A DNA stretch of 64,000 bases from Castellaniella sp041675725 (lineage in GTDB: Bacteria; Pseudomonadota; Gammaproteobacteria; Burkholderiales; Burkholderiaceae_B). Shown in pieces: positions 1-9,234 of this stretch (the first letter of the stretch is position 1; every line of letters begins with the position of its first letter). Position numbers and translations under genes: made by a program. The notes below the pieces were generated by a model that had not been told where the DNA came from, ran no database searches, and was given only the letters and a program-made list of their open reading frames with translations. The stretch covers positions 1 to 64,000 of the forward strand of contig NZ_JBAYTI010000003.1 of assembly GCF_041675725.1 (NCBI RefSeq), written 5' to 3'.

Positions 1-162
1 ATCGTCGCGGGCGCCCTGGATGCCTTCATGCAGCATCTGGACGCCCACAGCCTGGCGGACGTGCTTCCGCCAGGCGCGAGAACCGCAAGCACTGCCGCCG
101 TAGCCCGTGGGGATGTCACTGCACCAGAGGCGAATCGGCCCCCTGCATGGGGATGCCGCTGA
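1..162 (+). CDS. Possible 3' end of an unidentified gene (partial)
   Basis: An open frame enters from before the window and stops with TGA at 160-162, giving about 53 residues. The first 25 codons have the strong third-position G/C bias of real genes in this genome; the later codons less so. It would converge on ppiC and overlap its last 47 bases, and it contains the hairpin at 50-75, so the frame may be fortuitous. No family is recognised from so short a tail. Confidence 0.3.
   Translation: MVAGALDAFMQHLDAHSLADVLPPGARTASTAAVARGDVTAPEANRPPAWGCR
50..75. terminator. Perfect 10-bp hairpin beyond the nar operon
   Basis: GCCTGGCGGA at 50-59 pairs perfectly with TCCGCCAGGC at 66-75 around a 6-base loop. 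It lies about 40 bases past the ppiC stop, where a transcript end for narK-narGHJI-ppiC would be expected. There is no T-run on either side, so it may be a Rho-dependent or mRNA-stabilising stem rather than a classical terminator. Confidence 0.4.
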
Positions 163-862
163 TGTGCGCGCCCCCGACCAGCTGTTGCAGGTATTGGTGC
201 ACGGCACGCCGATAGCTGGATTCTTCGAGCCAAGCGGCGAGGCTGTCGTGGACGGCCTCGAAGGCCAGCGCCCGCCCTTCGATTTTGTGGCCGATGCGCA
301 CGATGTGGAATCCGAAACGGGTTTCAACCAGTTCACCGCCCAATGAGAATTCTGGCAGGGCAAAGACGGCCTTTTCGAATTCGGGCACCATCTCGCCCCG
401 GCGTAGTTCGCCCAACCCCCCCCCTTTGGCGCCCGTCGGGCAATTGGAATAGCGGCGCGCAAACGCGGCGAATTCGCCCAGCCCCTGCCGATGCAGATCG
501 GCCAGAATGCTGGTGGCCCGCCCGCGCAGCTTTTGCACGTCGAGCCCCGAGGTTACCTGGAACAGGATGTGCCAGGCCTCGACCACGTCGCCTTCGCGAA
601 ATTCATCGGGATGCTGCTCGAAATAGCGCCGGCAACTGGCCTCATCGGCCTGCGGTGTGTGCACGTCGTGCGCCAGCACGGCCGCCAGCAGGGATGCGTC
701 GCAGTCGGCCTCGAGGCCAAGATCTTGGGCCCTCTGGCGGATCAGCTCGCGCAAGACGAGTTCCTGCCCGGCCGAGAGGCGCGGATTCGGCTCCTGACCG
801 TGCAGCCTGGACTGGGCCAGGACCTGGTCTTCGGTGATGGTGATGTCGTTGACCGTGATCAT
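116..862 (-). CDS. Parvulin-type peptidyl-prolyl isomerase of the nar operon
   Basis: A 248-residue protein with a parvulin (PpiC/rotamase) domain at roughly residues 90-200: AWHILF, a SNCPTGAKGGGLGEL stretch, then MVPEFEKAVFALP and FGFHIVRI, all typical of PpiC. No signal peptide is seen, so it should be cytoplasmic. It starts 9 bases after narI with an AGGAGG ribosome site and is the last gene of the nar operon. In many beta- and gammaproteobacterial nar operons such a gene (often called nifM- or ppiC-like) follows narI. A role in folding or cofactor loading of nitrate reductase is inferred from position only. Confidence 0.85.
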   Translation of the reverse strand: MITVNDITITEDQVLAQSRLHGQEPNPRLSAGQELVLRELIRQRAQDLGLEADCDASLLAAVLAHDVHTPQADEASCRRYFEQHPDEFREGDVVEAWHILFQVTSGLDVQKLRGRATSILADLHRQGLGEFAAFARRYSNCPTGAKGGGLGELRRGEMVPEFEKAVFALPEFSLGGELVETRFGFHIVRIGHKIEGRALAFEAVHDSLAAWLEESSYRRAVHQYLQQLVGGAHISGIPMQGADSPLVQ

Positions 863-871
863 GTTGCCTCC

Positions 872-1561
872 TTAGCGCGGCCGCACCAGCTGCCAGGCAC
901 GGGTGAGATACGAAACCGACGCAAATCCGGACCACACGTGCACCAGGCGGGTGAACGGGAAGATCACGAACAAGGTCATGCCCAGCACCATATGCAGCCG
1001 GTAGATGCCCGGCACCGTCTGCATGGCGGCCACCGCCGTGGCGGGGCGCAGGGTGACGATGGCCTGAGCCCAATCGCCCAACAGAACCATGAGCGCACCA
1101 TCGGTGTGGTGCACCGAGGTGAACAGCGAGGCGAGCCCGGCCAGCAGGACCAGGAGAATCCACAGCAGGCTCACCCAGTCGCCCACCGTGGAGTTGTGCG
1201 CCAGCCGCGCATCCGTCCAGCGGCGATGGATGAGGAGCACGAGGCCGGCCAGGCAGATCAACCCCAGGATGGCGCCCACCACGATCGCCAGCAGCTGTTT
1301 GAACGCCGTGGAAATCCCCAGGGCATGATAGACGGCCGGCGGCGTGAGCAGGCCCACCAGATGAGTGAAGAACAGGGAGATGATGCCGATGTGGAACAAG
1401 TTGCTGCCCCAGTTGAGCGAGCCATGGCGCAGCAGCTGGCTGGAATCGCTCTTCCAGGTGTACTGTTCGCGCTCGAAACGCACCAGACTGCCCAGGAAGA
1501 AGATGGCCAGCGCCACATAGGGATAGACACCAAAGAAAAAGAGATCAAAAGCGGCTTTCAT
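872..1561 (-). CDS. narI: Respiratory nitrate reductase gamma subunit (cytochrome b)
   Basis: A 229-residue membrane protein with about five hydrophobic segments that anchors NarGH, oxidises quinol and passes electrons through two b hemes to NarH. The four expected heme-ligand histidines are present at positions 57, 67, 190 and 208, nearly the numbering of E. coli NarI (56, 66, 187, 205). The start chosen is ATG at 1561, 6 bases after a GAGGTG ribosome site; a GTG three codons earlier is also possible. It follows narJ by about 10 bases in the same operon. Confidence 0.95.
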   Translation of the reverse strand: MKAAFDLFFFGVYPYVALAIFFLGSLVRFEREQYTWKSDSSQLLRHGSLNWGSNLFHIGIISLFFTHLVGLLTPPAVYHALGISTAFKQLLAIVVGAILGLICLAGLVLLIHRRWTDARLAHNSTVGDWVSLLWILLVLLAGLASLFTSVHHTDGALMVLLGDWAQAIVTLRPATAVAAMQTVPGIYRLHMVLGMTLFVIFPFTRLVHVWSGFASVSYLTRAWQLVRPR

Positions 1562-1571
1562 GGGGGTCACC

Positions 1572-2285
1572 TCAAACAGGGTCGGCCGAACCGGCTGGGC
1601 GCCGGTGCGGGGCGCGGATCACGACGGGTTGCCCATCGGCCGGGCGGGGCGGACGGGGTTGCCGTGGCTGGAGCATCGCGGGGGTTTCCAGCCCTTCGGC
1701 CTGCGGACCGAATGTGATCATGGTTTCTTCCAGTGCGCCTTCGGGCGGCTCTGGCAATGCTTCGGGCTGGACATCCGTCATGCTGCGCAGCTGCACGAAA
1801 ATGCAGGCATAGGGGCTGTGCGATTCGGCCAGCTTGTCGCCCAGGCGGGCCAGCACGTGAATCGCATCGCCCAGCAAGGCATCTGCCGAGTCGGCGGGGA
1901 TCTGACCGAGGAATTCGAGAAACAGCGGAACGTAATCCGGCAGCTCGGTCGTGCTGGGCGCCAGCCCGTGCTTCAGGTATTCGTTCTGCAGGTCTACCAT
2001 GGCCTGGCCGCGATCGCGGGATTCGCCGTGAACGTGCTCGAACAAGTGCAACGAGTGGGCGGCACGGCGGTCGAACGTAGCGACATAGTGCTCTTGCAGA
2101 TCGATCAGGTCCTGACCATGCTGCAGATGATCGAAGACGGGCGCCAGCGTCTGGCGAACCGGGGTGGGCAGGGCATCGGACAATTCTGGCAAGGCGTCGA
2201 GAAGCGCCTGTTCGGGGTAGCCGAGCAGCGCCGACAGCACCGAGAACACGGACGTTTCTTGAAGGAGCGGAATATCGTGAGTCAT
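1572..2285 (-). CDS. narJ: Nitrate reductase assembly chaperone NarJ
   Basis: A 237-residue soluble protein of the TorD/DmsD/NarJ chaperone family, needed to insert the molybdenum cofactor and mature the NarGH complex before it binds NarI; it is not part of the final enzyme. Family features seen are FSVLSALLGYPE at the N-terminus, the EHVHGESRDRGQAMVDL stretch and PDYVPLFLEFL. The start is ATG at 2285, 6 bases after GAGGGG; another ATG two codons upstream lies too close to that site. The C-terminal 40 residues are Pro/Arg-rich and probably disordered. It starts 10 bases after the narH stop. Confidence 0.93.
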   Translation of the reverse strand: MTHDIPLLQETSVFSVLSALLGYPEQALLDALPELSDALPTPVRQTLAPVFDHLQHGQDLIDLQEHYVATFDRRAAHSLHLFEHVHGESRDRGQAMVDLQNEYLKHGLAPSTTELPDYVPLFLEFLGQIPADSADALLGDAIHVLARLGDKLAESHSPYACIFVQLRSMTDVQPEALPEPPEGALEETMITFGPQAEGLETPAMLQPRQPRPPRPADGQPVVIRAPHRRPAGSADPV

Positions 2286-2295
2286 GCGCATCCCC

Positions 2296-3837
2296 TCAGG
2301 CCGTCCGCGCCGGATCCAGGAACACCACCGTCGGCTTGCGCTTGGCACGCGGTTTGCCGAACAGCGATCCCTCGGAGGACCCGCTCGAACAGCCGTTGCC
2401 AAAAGTGAAGCCGCAGCCCCCCCGCATTTCGAAGGCGTTTTCAGCGCTTTCACGGTGGGCCGTGGGGATCACGAAGCGGTCTTCGTAGTTGGCAATGGCC
2501 AGATAGCGGTGCATGTCCTCGACCTGGTGCAGGCTCAGGCCCACCTGCTCGAGGATGTCCGGGCGCTCTTGACGATCGACCGAACGCGCCCGCATGAACG
2601 CCCGCATGCCCAGCATGCGCTCGAGTGCGGTCGCCACCGGCGCCTCGTCACCCGCGGTGAGCAGGTTGGCCAGGTAGCGCAAGGGAATGCGCAGGGACTG
2701 GACATCGGGGATTTCCCCAAATGCGCCGATGTGGCCACTGTTGGCTGCCGACTGGATGGGCGACAGGGGCGGCACGTACCAGACCATGGGCAGGGTGCGG
2801 TATTCGGGGTGCAGCGGAAAGGCGATCTTCCATTCGACCGCCATCTTGTAGACCGGCGAGTTGCAGGCCGCGTCGAGCCAGTTCTCGGGGATGCCATCGG
2901 CCAGCGCCTGGCGGCGCACTTCGGGGTCGTGGGGATCGAGAAAGAGATCGAGCTGCGCCTGATAAAGGTCTTTTTCGTTGGGCACGCTGGCGGCCGCCTC
3001 GATGCCATCGGCATCGTACAGCAGCACCCCCAGGTAGCGAATGCGCCCCACGCAGGTTTCGGAACAGACCGTCGGCATCCCGGCTTCGATGCGCGGATAG
3101 CAGAAGATGCATTTTTCGGCCTTGCCGGATTTCCAGTTGTAGTAGATCTTTTTATAGGGGCACCCCGAGATGCACATGCGCCAGCCGCGACACTTGTCCT
3201 GATCGATGAGAACGATGCCGTCCTCGGCGCGCTTGTAGATCGAGCCCGACGGGCAACTAGCCACGCAAGTGGGATTCAGGCAGTGCTCGCACAGCCGGGG
3301 CAAATACATCATGAAGGTGTTTTCGAACTGCCCGTAGATGTCTTTTTGCACATCCTCGAAGTTGTAGTCTTGTGAACGCTTGGAGAACTCGCCCCCGAGG
3401 ATTTCTTCCCAGTTGGGACCCCATTCGATTTTTTCCATGCGCTGCCCGGTAATGAGCGAGCGTGGCCGGGCCACCGGCGGCGTACTGCGTTCGGGCGCTT
3501 TTTGCAGATAATCGTAATCGTAGGTGAACGGCTCGTAGTAGTCGTCGATCTGGGGCAGGTTGGGGTTGGCGAAGATGCGCGACAGGAGTTTGATCTTGCC
3601 GCCCTGACGCGGCTCGATGCGGCCGCTGGCCTTGCGCCGCCAGCCCCCGTTCCAGCGATCCTGGTTTTCCCAGTCTTTGGGGTAGCCCACCCCGGGCTTG
3701 GTTTCGACGTTGTTGAACCAGGCGTACTCCATGCCCTCGCGAGACGTCCAGACGTTCTTGCAGGTGATGGAACACGTATGACAGCCAATGCATTTGTCCA
3801 GGTTCAGGACCATGGCCACTTGTGCGCGGATTTTCAT
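2296..3837 (-). CDS. narH: Respiratory nitrate reductase beta subunit (iron-sulfur)
   Basis: A 513-residue electron-transfer subunit, near the length of E. coli NarH (512). It carries four cysteine clusters: CIGCHTCSITC from residue 16, CEHCLNPTCVASC, CRGWRMCISGC and CPYKK...CIFC. The tryptophan in the third group replaces a cysteine and marks the 3Fe-4S cluster, as in E. coli. The start is ATG at 3837 with AAGGAG about 8 bases upstream; the open frame extends further up but into narG. It relays electrons from the NarI hemes to the NarG FeS cluster and molybdenum site. Confidence 0.97.
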   Translation of the reverse strand: MKIRAQVAMVLNLDKCIGCHTCSITCKNVWTSREGMEYAWFNNVETKPGVGYPKDWENQDRWNGGWRRKASGRIEPRQGGKIKLLSRIFANPNLPQIDDYYEPFTYDYDYLQKAPERSTPPVARPRSLITGQRMEKIEWGPNWEEILGGEFSKRSQDYNFEDVQKDIYGQFENTFMMYLPRLCEHCLNPTCVASCPSGSIYKRAEDGIVLIDQDKCRGWRMCISGCPYKKIYYNWKSGKAEKCIFCYPRIEAGMPTVCSETCVGRIRYLGVLLYDADGIEAAASVPNEKDLYQAQLDLFLDPHDPEVRRQALADGIPENWLDAACNSPVYKMAVEWKIAFPLHPEYRTLPMVWYVPPLSPIQSAANSGHIGAFGEIPDVQSLRIPLRYLANLLTAGDEAPVATALERMLGMRAFMRARSVDRQERPDILEQVGLSLHQVEDMHRYLAIANYEDRFVIPTAHRESAENAFEMRGGCGFTFGNGCSSGSSEGSLFGKPRAKRKPTVVFLDPARTA

Positions 3838-3850
3838 GGATACAGCTCCT

Positions 3851-6800
3851 TCAGTCCGTGTTCTGGGCAGCGACGGCGAGTTCATGGGTTTCGTCGAGCC
3901 AGTCGATGTTCTTCATCTTGCGCACGACCACGAACTCGTCGCGATTGGACCCCACTGTGCCGTAGTAGTTGAAACCATAGGACAGCTGGGCATAGCCGCC
4001 GATCATGTGGGTGGGTTTGATCACCGTGCGAGTCACCGAATTGTGGATACCGCCCCGCTTGCCCGTGATTTCGGAGCCCGGCACGTTCACGATCTTTTCC
4101 TGCGCGTGGTACATCATGGTCATCCCTTCGGGCACCCGTTGGCTGACCACCGCACGGGCCACCAGGGCCCCGTTCACGTTGAAGACCTCGATCCAGTCGT
4201 TGTCGACGATGCCGGCGCGCGCCGCATCGACTTCGGACATCCAGACGATGGGCCCGCCACGCGAGAGCGTGAGCATGATGAGGTTGTCCGAATACGTGGA
4301 GTGAATGCCCCACTTCTGGTGCGGCGTGATGAAATTCAGCACCACGTGCGGCTCGCCGTTGGAGAACTGCTGCTCGAGCATGGGCTTGATGGTCTTGGTA
4401 TCGACCGGCGGGCGGTACACGCACAACGCCTCGCCGAAGTCGCGCATCCAGGGGTGATCCTGGTAGAGCTCCTGGCGGCCCGTCAGCGTGCGCCAGGGGA
4501 TGAGTTCGTGCACGTTGGTGTAGCCGGCACTGTAGCTGACCTTGTCGGACTCGATCCCCGACCAGGTGGGTGACGTGAGGATTTTGCGCGGCTGAGCCTG
4601 CAGATCGCGAAAGCGGATTTTTTCGTGTTCGCTGGACTTCGCCAGGTGCGTATGGTCGCGCCCGGTGATCTTCGACAGGGCTTGCCAGGCCTTGACGGCC
4701 ACGTGGCCGTTGGTTTCGGGCGCCAGAGACAGGATGGTTTCACAGGCGTCGATGTCGGATAGGATACGCGGCTGCCCCTGGCTGACGCCGGGTTCGCGCT
4801 CGCGCCGGTTCAACTGCCCCAGGAATTCGACTTCTTCCTTGGTGTCCCAGGCGATGCCCTTGCCGCCATTGCCCAGCTTTTCGGCCAGCGGCCCCAGCGA
4901 CGTGAAGCGCTTGTAGACGTTCTTGTAGTCGCGATCGACCACCATCATGGCCGGCATGGTCTTGCCTGGAATGAGATCGCACTCGCCCTTGCGCCATTCG
5001 CGCACGTCGAATGGGTCGGAGAGCTCGCCCGGGGAATCATGCTGCAAGGGCTGCAGGACGAGATCCTCGTTGGGCAAGTCTGCATCCTGGGCGAGTTCGG
5101 AGAATTTGTGGGCCAGCCCCTTGTAGATCTCCCAGTCGCTGCGGGATTCCCAGATGGGATCCACGGCCGCCGACAACGGGTGGATGAAAGGGTGCATGTC
5201 GGACGTGTTGAGGTCGTTTTTCTCGTACCAGGTCGCCGTGGGCAACACGATGTCGGAATACATGCACGTCGTGGACATGCGAAAGTCCAGTGTCACCAGC
5301 AGGTCGAGCTTGCCCTGCGGGGCGTCATCGTGCCAGGCGACCTCGAGTGGACGGGCCTCGCCCGACTCGCCCAGGTCCTTGCCCTGGACGCCGTGTTGCG
5401 TGCCCAGCAGGTGCTTGAGGAAATATTCGTGCCCCTTGCCCGAAGACCCAAGAATGTTCGAGCGCCAGACGAACAAGTTGCGTGGATAGTTGTCGGGATG
5501 ATCGGGGTCTTCGCAGGAAAACCGCAGGGTGCCGTCGCGCAGCCCCTGGATCGCGTACGCCTTGGGATCGACCCCGGCCGCCCGCGCCGCGCGCACGACC
5601 TCGAGCGGGTTGGTCTGCAGCTGCGGAGCCGTGGGCAGCCAGCCCATGCGCTCGGCGCGCACGTTCATGTCGATCAGGCTGCCCTGATACTTGCTGGCAT
5701 CGGCCAGCGGCGACAGCAATTCGGGCACCTGCAGTTTCTCGTAGCGCCATTGGTCGGTATGCGCGTAGAAGAACGAGGTGCCATTCATGTGCCGCGGCGG
5801 GCGCAGCCAGTCGAGGGCGAAGGTCAGCATGGTCCAGCCGGTTTGCGGACGCAGCTTTTCCTGGCCGACATAGTGGCACCACCCGCCCCCGGATTGCCCG
5901 ACGCAACCGCACATCGAGACCAGGTTGATGATGCCGCGGTAGGCCATGTCCATGTGGTACCAGTGGTTCAGCCCGGCCCCCAGGATCACCATGGACTTGC
6001 CTTCGGTCTTGTCGGCGTTGTCGGCGAACTGGCGCGCCACGGTGATGACGTGCTGGCGATCGACGCCCGTGATGCGCTCTTGCCAGGCGGGGGTGTAGGG
6101 CACGTCGTCATCGTAGGATGCCGCGACGTTGCCCCCCCCCAGGCCGCGGTCGATGCCGTAGTTGGCCACGAAGAGATCGAACACGGTGGTGACGAGAACG
6201 TCGCCCTCGGCCGTGGCCACCCGCCGCACAGGCAGGTTGCGCACCAGGATCTCGTCGTGGCTGGTGCCCTGGAAGTAGTCGTGCTGCTGGCCGCCAAAGT
6301 ACGGGAAGGCAACGGGCACGACCTCGTCGTAGGCCTCGAGCAGCGACAGGCGCGGCAGGATGTCCTGGCCCCCCGCGTCTTTCAGATCGAGGTTCCACTT
6401 GCCGGCGTCTTCGCCTTCTTTCTGGCCCCAGCGAAAGCCGATGGATCCCTGGGGCGCCACCAGGTCGCCCGTGTTCTGGTCGTAGACCAGTGTCTTCCAT
6501 TCGGGATTATTGTGCTGCCCCAATTGATCGACGAGATCGGACGCCCGCAGCTTGCGGTCGGCCACGTAGTGATCCCCCTGACGCACCAGACGCACCAGGA
6601 ACGGCATGTCGGTGTATTGGCGGCAGTAGCGCTCGAAATAAGCGCTCTTGCCGGCGAGGTGGAATTCTTTGAGGATGACGTGGCCCATGGCCAGCGCCAG
6701 AGCGGCGTCGGTGCCTTGCTTGGGATGCAGCCAGATGTCGCCGAACTTGGCGCCCTCGGCATAGTCGGGAAACACGGACACCACCTTGGCCCCCCGATAG

Positions 6801-7612
6801 CGGGCCTCGACCATGAAGTGGGCATCGGGCGTGCGGGTCTGCGGCACGTTCGAGCCCCACAACATGATGAAGGTCGAGTTGTACCAGTCGGCCGATTCAC
6901 TGACGTCGGTTTGTTCGCCCCAGGTCTGCGGGCTGGAGGGCGGCAAGTCGCAGTACCAGTCGTAGAAGCTGAGCAGGGACCCCCCCAGCAGCGACAAATA
7001 GCGGCTGCCCGAGGCATACGAGACCATGGACATGGCCGGAATGGGCGAGAAGCCGGCGATGCGGTCGGGGCCATGACGCCGGATGGTGTGGATGTTGGCC
7101 GCCGCGATGATTTCATTGACCTCGTCCCAGGTGGAGCGCACGAAGCCCCCCAGGCCGCGGCGCGTCTTGTACTGGCTGGCCCGGTCTGGATCGGTGGCGA
7201 TGGTCTGCCAGGCCTGCACGGGCGTGAGCGTCTTGCGCAGCTCGCGCCACTGGCGGGCCAGGCGCCCGCGCACCATCGGGTATTTGACCCGGTTGGCGCT
7301 GTACAGGTACCACGAGAACGTGGCCCCGCGCGGACAGCCCCGGGGTTCATGGTTGGGCATGTCGGGCCGCGTGCGCGGGTAGTCGGTCTGCTGGGTCTCC
7401 CAGGTGACGATGCCGCCCTTCACGTAGATTTTCCAGGAACACGAGCCCGTGCAGTTCACCCCATGGGTGGAGCGCACGATCTTGTCGTGCTGCCAGCGAT
7501 TGCGGTAGGCGTCCTCCCAGGTGCGGTCTTCGTGCACCACATTGCCATGGCCATTGGAAAACGGCTCTTTCTGACGGGAAAAATATTTGAGGCGATCGAT
7601 GAAATGGCTCAC
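3851..7612 (-). CDS. narG: Respiratory nitrate reductase alpha subunit (molybdenum, catalytic)
   Basis: A 1253-residue catalytic subunit that reduces nitrate to nitrite on the cytoplasmic side of the membrane. The FS0 4Fe-4S ligands are H50, C54, C58 (HGVNCTGSC) and C93, and the molybdenum ligand is D222 in WYCDLPP, almost the same numbering as in E. coli NarG. There is no twin-arginine signal, as expected for the membrane-bound cytoplasm-facing type rather than periplasmic Nap. It starts with ATG and is separated by about 50 bases from narK, so narK-narGHJI-ppiC appears to be one transcript. Confidence 0.98.
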   Translation of the reverse strand: MSHFIDRLKYFSRQKEPFSNGHGNVVHEDRTWEDAYRNRWQHDKIVRSTHGVNCTGSCSWKIYVKGGIVTWETQQTDYPRTRPDMPNHEPRGCPRGATFSWYLYSANRVKYPMVRGRLARQWRELRKTLTPVQAWQTIATDPDRASQYKTRRGLGGFVRSTWDEVNEIIAAANIHTIRRHGPDRIAGFSPIPAMSMVSYASGSRYLSLLGGSLLSFYDWYCDLPPSSPQTWGEQTDVSESADWYNSTFIMLWGSNVPQTRTPDAHFMVEARYRGAKVVSVFPDYAEGAKFGDIWLHPKQGTDAALALAMGHVILKEFHLAGKSAYFERYCRQYTDMPFLVRLVRQGDHYVADRKLRASDLVDQLGQHNNPEWKTLVYDQNTGDLVAPQGSIGFRWGQKEGEDAGKWNLDLKDAGGQDILPRLSLLEAYDEVVPVAFPYFGGQQHDYFQGTSHDEILVRNLPVRRVATAEGDVLVTTVFDLFVANYGIDRGLGGGNVAASYDDDVPYTPAWQERITGVDRQHVITVARQFADNADKTEGKSMVILGAGLNHWYHMDMAYRGIINLVSMCGCVGQSGGGWCHYVGQEKLRPQTGWTMLTFALDWLRPPRHMNGTSFFYAHTDQWRYEKLQVPELLSPLADASKYQGSLIDMNVRAERMGWLPTAPQLQTNPLEVVRAARAAGVDPKAYAIQGLRDGTLRFSCEDPDHPDNYPRNLFVWRSNILGSSGKGHEYFLKHLLGTQHGVQGKDLGESGEARPLEVAWHDDAPQGKLDLLVTLDFRMSTTCMYSDIVLPTATWYEKNDLNTSDMHPFIHPLSAAVDPIWESRSDWEIYKGLAHKFSELAQDADLPNEDLVLQPLQHDSPGELSDPFDVREWRKGECDLIPGKTMPAMMVVDRDYKNVYKRFTSLGPLAEKLGNGGKGIAWDTKEEVEFLGQLNRREREPGVSQGQPRILSDIDACETILSLAPETNGHVAVKAWQALSKITGRDHTHLAKSSEHEKIRFRDLQAQPRKILTSPTWSGIESDKVSYSAGYTNVHELIPWRTLTGRQELYQDHPWMRDFGEALCVYRPPVDTKTIKPMLEQQFSNGEPHVVLNFITPHQKWGIHSTYSDNLIMLTLSRGGPIVWMSEVDAARAGIVDNDWIEVFNVNGALVARAVVSQRVPEGMTMMYHAQEKIVNVPGSEITGKRGGIHNSVTRTVIKPTHMIGGYAQLSYGFNYYGTVGSNRDEFVVVRKMKNIDWLDETHELAVAAQNTD

Positions 7613-7663
7613 GATGTAGGCTCCGTTGGAAAGATTGGGACAAGCATGCGGGGCGCGCTGCCC

Positions 7664-9085
7664 TCAGCAGCGGACCTCGGCATGCTTGCGCGAGTAGTAC
7701 CACCATGTCACGGCCAGGGACACGGCGTAAAAGACGACGAAAAACAGCAAGGCGGCCTGTGGCGACCCGGTGAGGTCGAACGACGTGCCGAAACTCTTGG
7801 GGATGAAGAACCCCCCATAGGCCCCCATTGCACCACTGAAGCCCAGGACGGCGGCGGACTCTTTCGAGCCCTCGGTAGCCGCCCGGACCGGATCGCCGGC
7901 AGGGCCATGGCGCCGCTCGGCCAGGGTGGTGAAGATGGTGGGAATCATGGCGAACGTGGAGCCGTTGCCGATCCCCGTCAGGAAGAACAGGAACAGGAAG
8001 CCCAGCAGGAAGCCGACGAAGCTGCCAGCCGACTGCGCCGAGGGCAGCGAAAACATGACCACGATCACCCCCAGCACCATCCAGAAGAACGTCCAGAAGG
8101 TGACGCGCGCCCCGCCCATGCGATCGGACAGCCAGCCCCCGAACGGGCGCGCCAGAGCGCCCACCAGCGGGCCCAGCCAGGCATACTGCAGGGGGCGCAC
8201 CGCAGGATACAAGTATTTGATGAGCAGCGGGAAGCCGGCGGAAAAACCGATGAAGGAGCCGAACGTGCCGAGGTACAGAAAGCACATGATCCAATTGTGC
8301 TTGCGTTTGAAGATCACTGCCTGATCGCTGAAAGAGGCCTTGGCGTCGGCGATGTCGTGCATACCGACCCAGGCCAGCATGGACACGATGATGATGAACG
8401 GAACCCAGATGAAGGCGGCGTTCTGTGCCCAGACCTCGACTGGCCCCCCATGGGCACCCGACAACTGGGCCAGTTGGGGTTCGCCCGCCCAAGGCCCGAG
8501 CACGCCCAGGCTGATGACCAGCGGAGCCAGAAACTGCACGGACGACACGCCGAGGTTACCCAAACCCGCGTTCAGCCCCAGCGCCGAGCCCTTGCGCTCT
8601 TTCGGAAAGAAAAAGCTGATGTTGGACATGGACGACGAGAAATTGCCCCCGCCCAGCCCGCACAAGAGCGCCAGCATCAGCATGGTGGAATACGGGGTTT
8701 CGGGGTTCTGGACCGCCAGCCCGGCACCGATGGTGGGCAGCAGCAGGCTGGCCGTGGTCAGCGCCGTCCAGCGGCGCCCCCCGAAAATAGGCACCATGAA
8801 CGAATAGAAAATGCGCAGCGTGGCCCCCGACAGCGCCGGCAGTGCCGCCAGCCAGAAGAGTTCGTTTTCGGTGTACTGAAACCCCAGATTGGGCAGATTG
8901 ACCGCCACCACGCTCCACATCTGCCAAACGGCAAAGGCGAGAAACAGCGCCGGGATGGAGATCCAGAGATTGACATTGGCAATGGCGCTGCCTTCGCGGA
9001 TCCAGAAGGCTCGGTCTTCGGGCGTCCAGACCGTGAGCAGACGGCCACGGCGGGCCGGAGGCGAGGCATCGGGAGTGGGGCGCAT
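7664..9085 (-). CDS. narK: Nitrate/nitrite transporter, NarK family (MFS)
   Basis: A 473-residue major-facilitator protein with about 12 membrane segments. NarK signatures are seen: the glycine-rich stretch GLGGGNFSSSMSNISFFFP followed by KERKGSALGLNAGLGNLG, GIGNGSTFAMIP, and arginines in the TLRIFYSFMVPIFGGR and GALARPFGGWLSDR segments, where the substrate-binding arginines of the family lie. It probably brings in nitrate and/or exchanges it for nitrite. Only one copy is present, although many denitrifiers have a tandem or fused NarK1-NarK2 pair; import by proton symport or by antiport cannot be told apart here. GGAG lies 7 bases before the ATG. Confidence 0.93.
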   Translation of the reverse strand: MRPTPDASPPARRGRLLTVWTPEDRAFWIREGSAIANVNLWISIPALFLAFAVWQMWSVVAVNLPNLGFQYTENELFWLAALPALSGATLRIFYSFMVPIFGGRRWTALTTASLLLPTIGAGLAVQNPETPYSTMLMLALLCGLGGGNFSSSMSNISFFFPKERKGSALGLNAGLGNLGVSSVQFLAPLVISLGVLGPWAGEPQLAQLSGAHGGPVEVWAQNAAFIWVPFIIIVSMLAWVGMHDIADAKASFSDQAVIFKRKHNWIMCFLYLGTFGSFIGFSAGFPLLIKYLYPAVRPLQYAWLGPLVGALARPFGGWLSDRMGGARVTFWTFFWMVLGVIVVMFSLPSAQSAGSFVGFLLGFLFLFFLTGIGNGSTFAMIPTIFTTLAERRHGPAGDPVRAATEGSKESAAVLGFSGAMGAYGGFFIPKSFGTSFDLTGSPQAALLFFVVFYAVSLAVTWWYYSRKHAEVRC

Positions 9086-9139
9086 GAAAAGCTCCGAAAT
9101 CTGAAGCTCTCACGATAAACCACACGGTGCATGCGGACT

Positions 9140-9153
9140 ATGATCTGGATCAA
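9140..9153 (-). promoter_or_regulatory. FNR-type binding site upstream of narK
   Basis: On the minus strand TTGATCCAGATCAT matches the FNR/Anr consensus TTGAT-N4-ATCAA at 9 of 10 positions. Its centre is about 30 bases upstream of the centre of a weak -10-like TTTATC (9114-9119), close to the spacing of a class II (-41.5) FNR promoter, and about 60 bases before the narK ATG. This suggests activation of the whole nar operon when oxygen is low. Confidence 0.85.
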
Positions 9154-9201
9154 ACCTCGTGGCGATCCCGGACCCCAGGCCCCTGGACCCCGTGACGCGG
9201 C

Positions 9202-9228
9202 GGCCGGGGCCGTATTGCGGCCCCGGCC
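9202..9228 (-). terminator. GC-rich hairpin after serA
   Basis: GGCCGGGGCC at 9202-9211 pairs perfectly with GGCCCCGGCC at 9219-9228 around a 7-base loop, 7 bases past the serA stop. It is a likely transcript end for serA, which reads toward the nar promoter. No T-run follows. Confidence 0.55.
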
Positions 9229-9234
9229 TGGGTG

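Noticed and set aside
2284..4573. Plus-strand open frames opposite narH and narG
   Set aside because: Antisense frames of real iron-sulfur and molybdenum subunit genes, with no ribosome sites or recognisable domains.
5039..9118. Very long plus-strand open frame (1359 codons) opposite narG and narK
   Set aside because: It is the antisense frame of GC-rich genes; its composition is typical of such shadows and the minus-strand genes are unambiguous.
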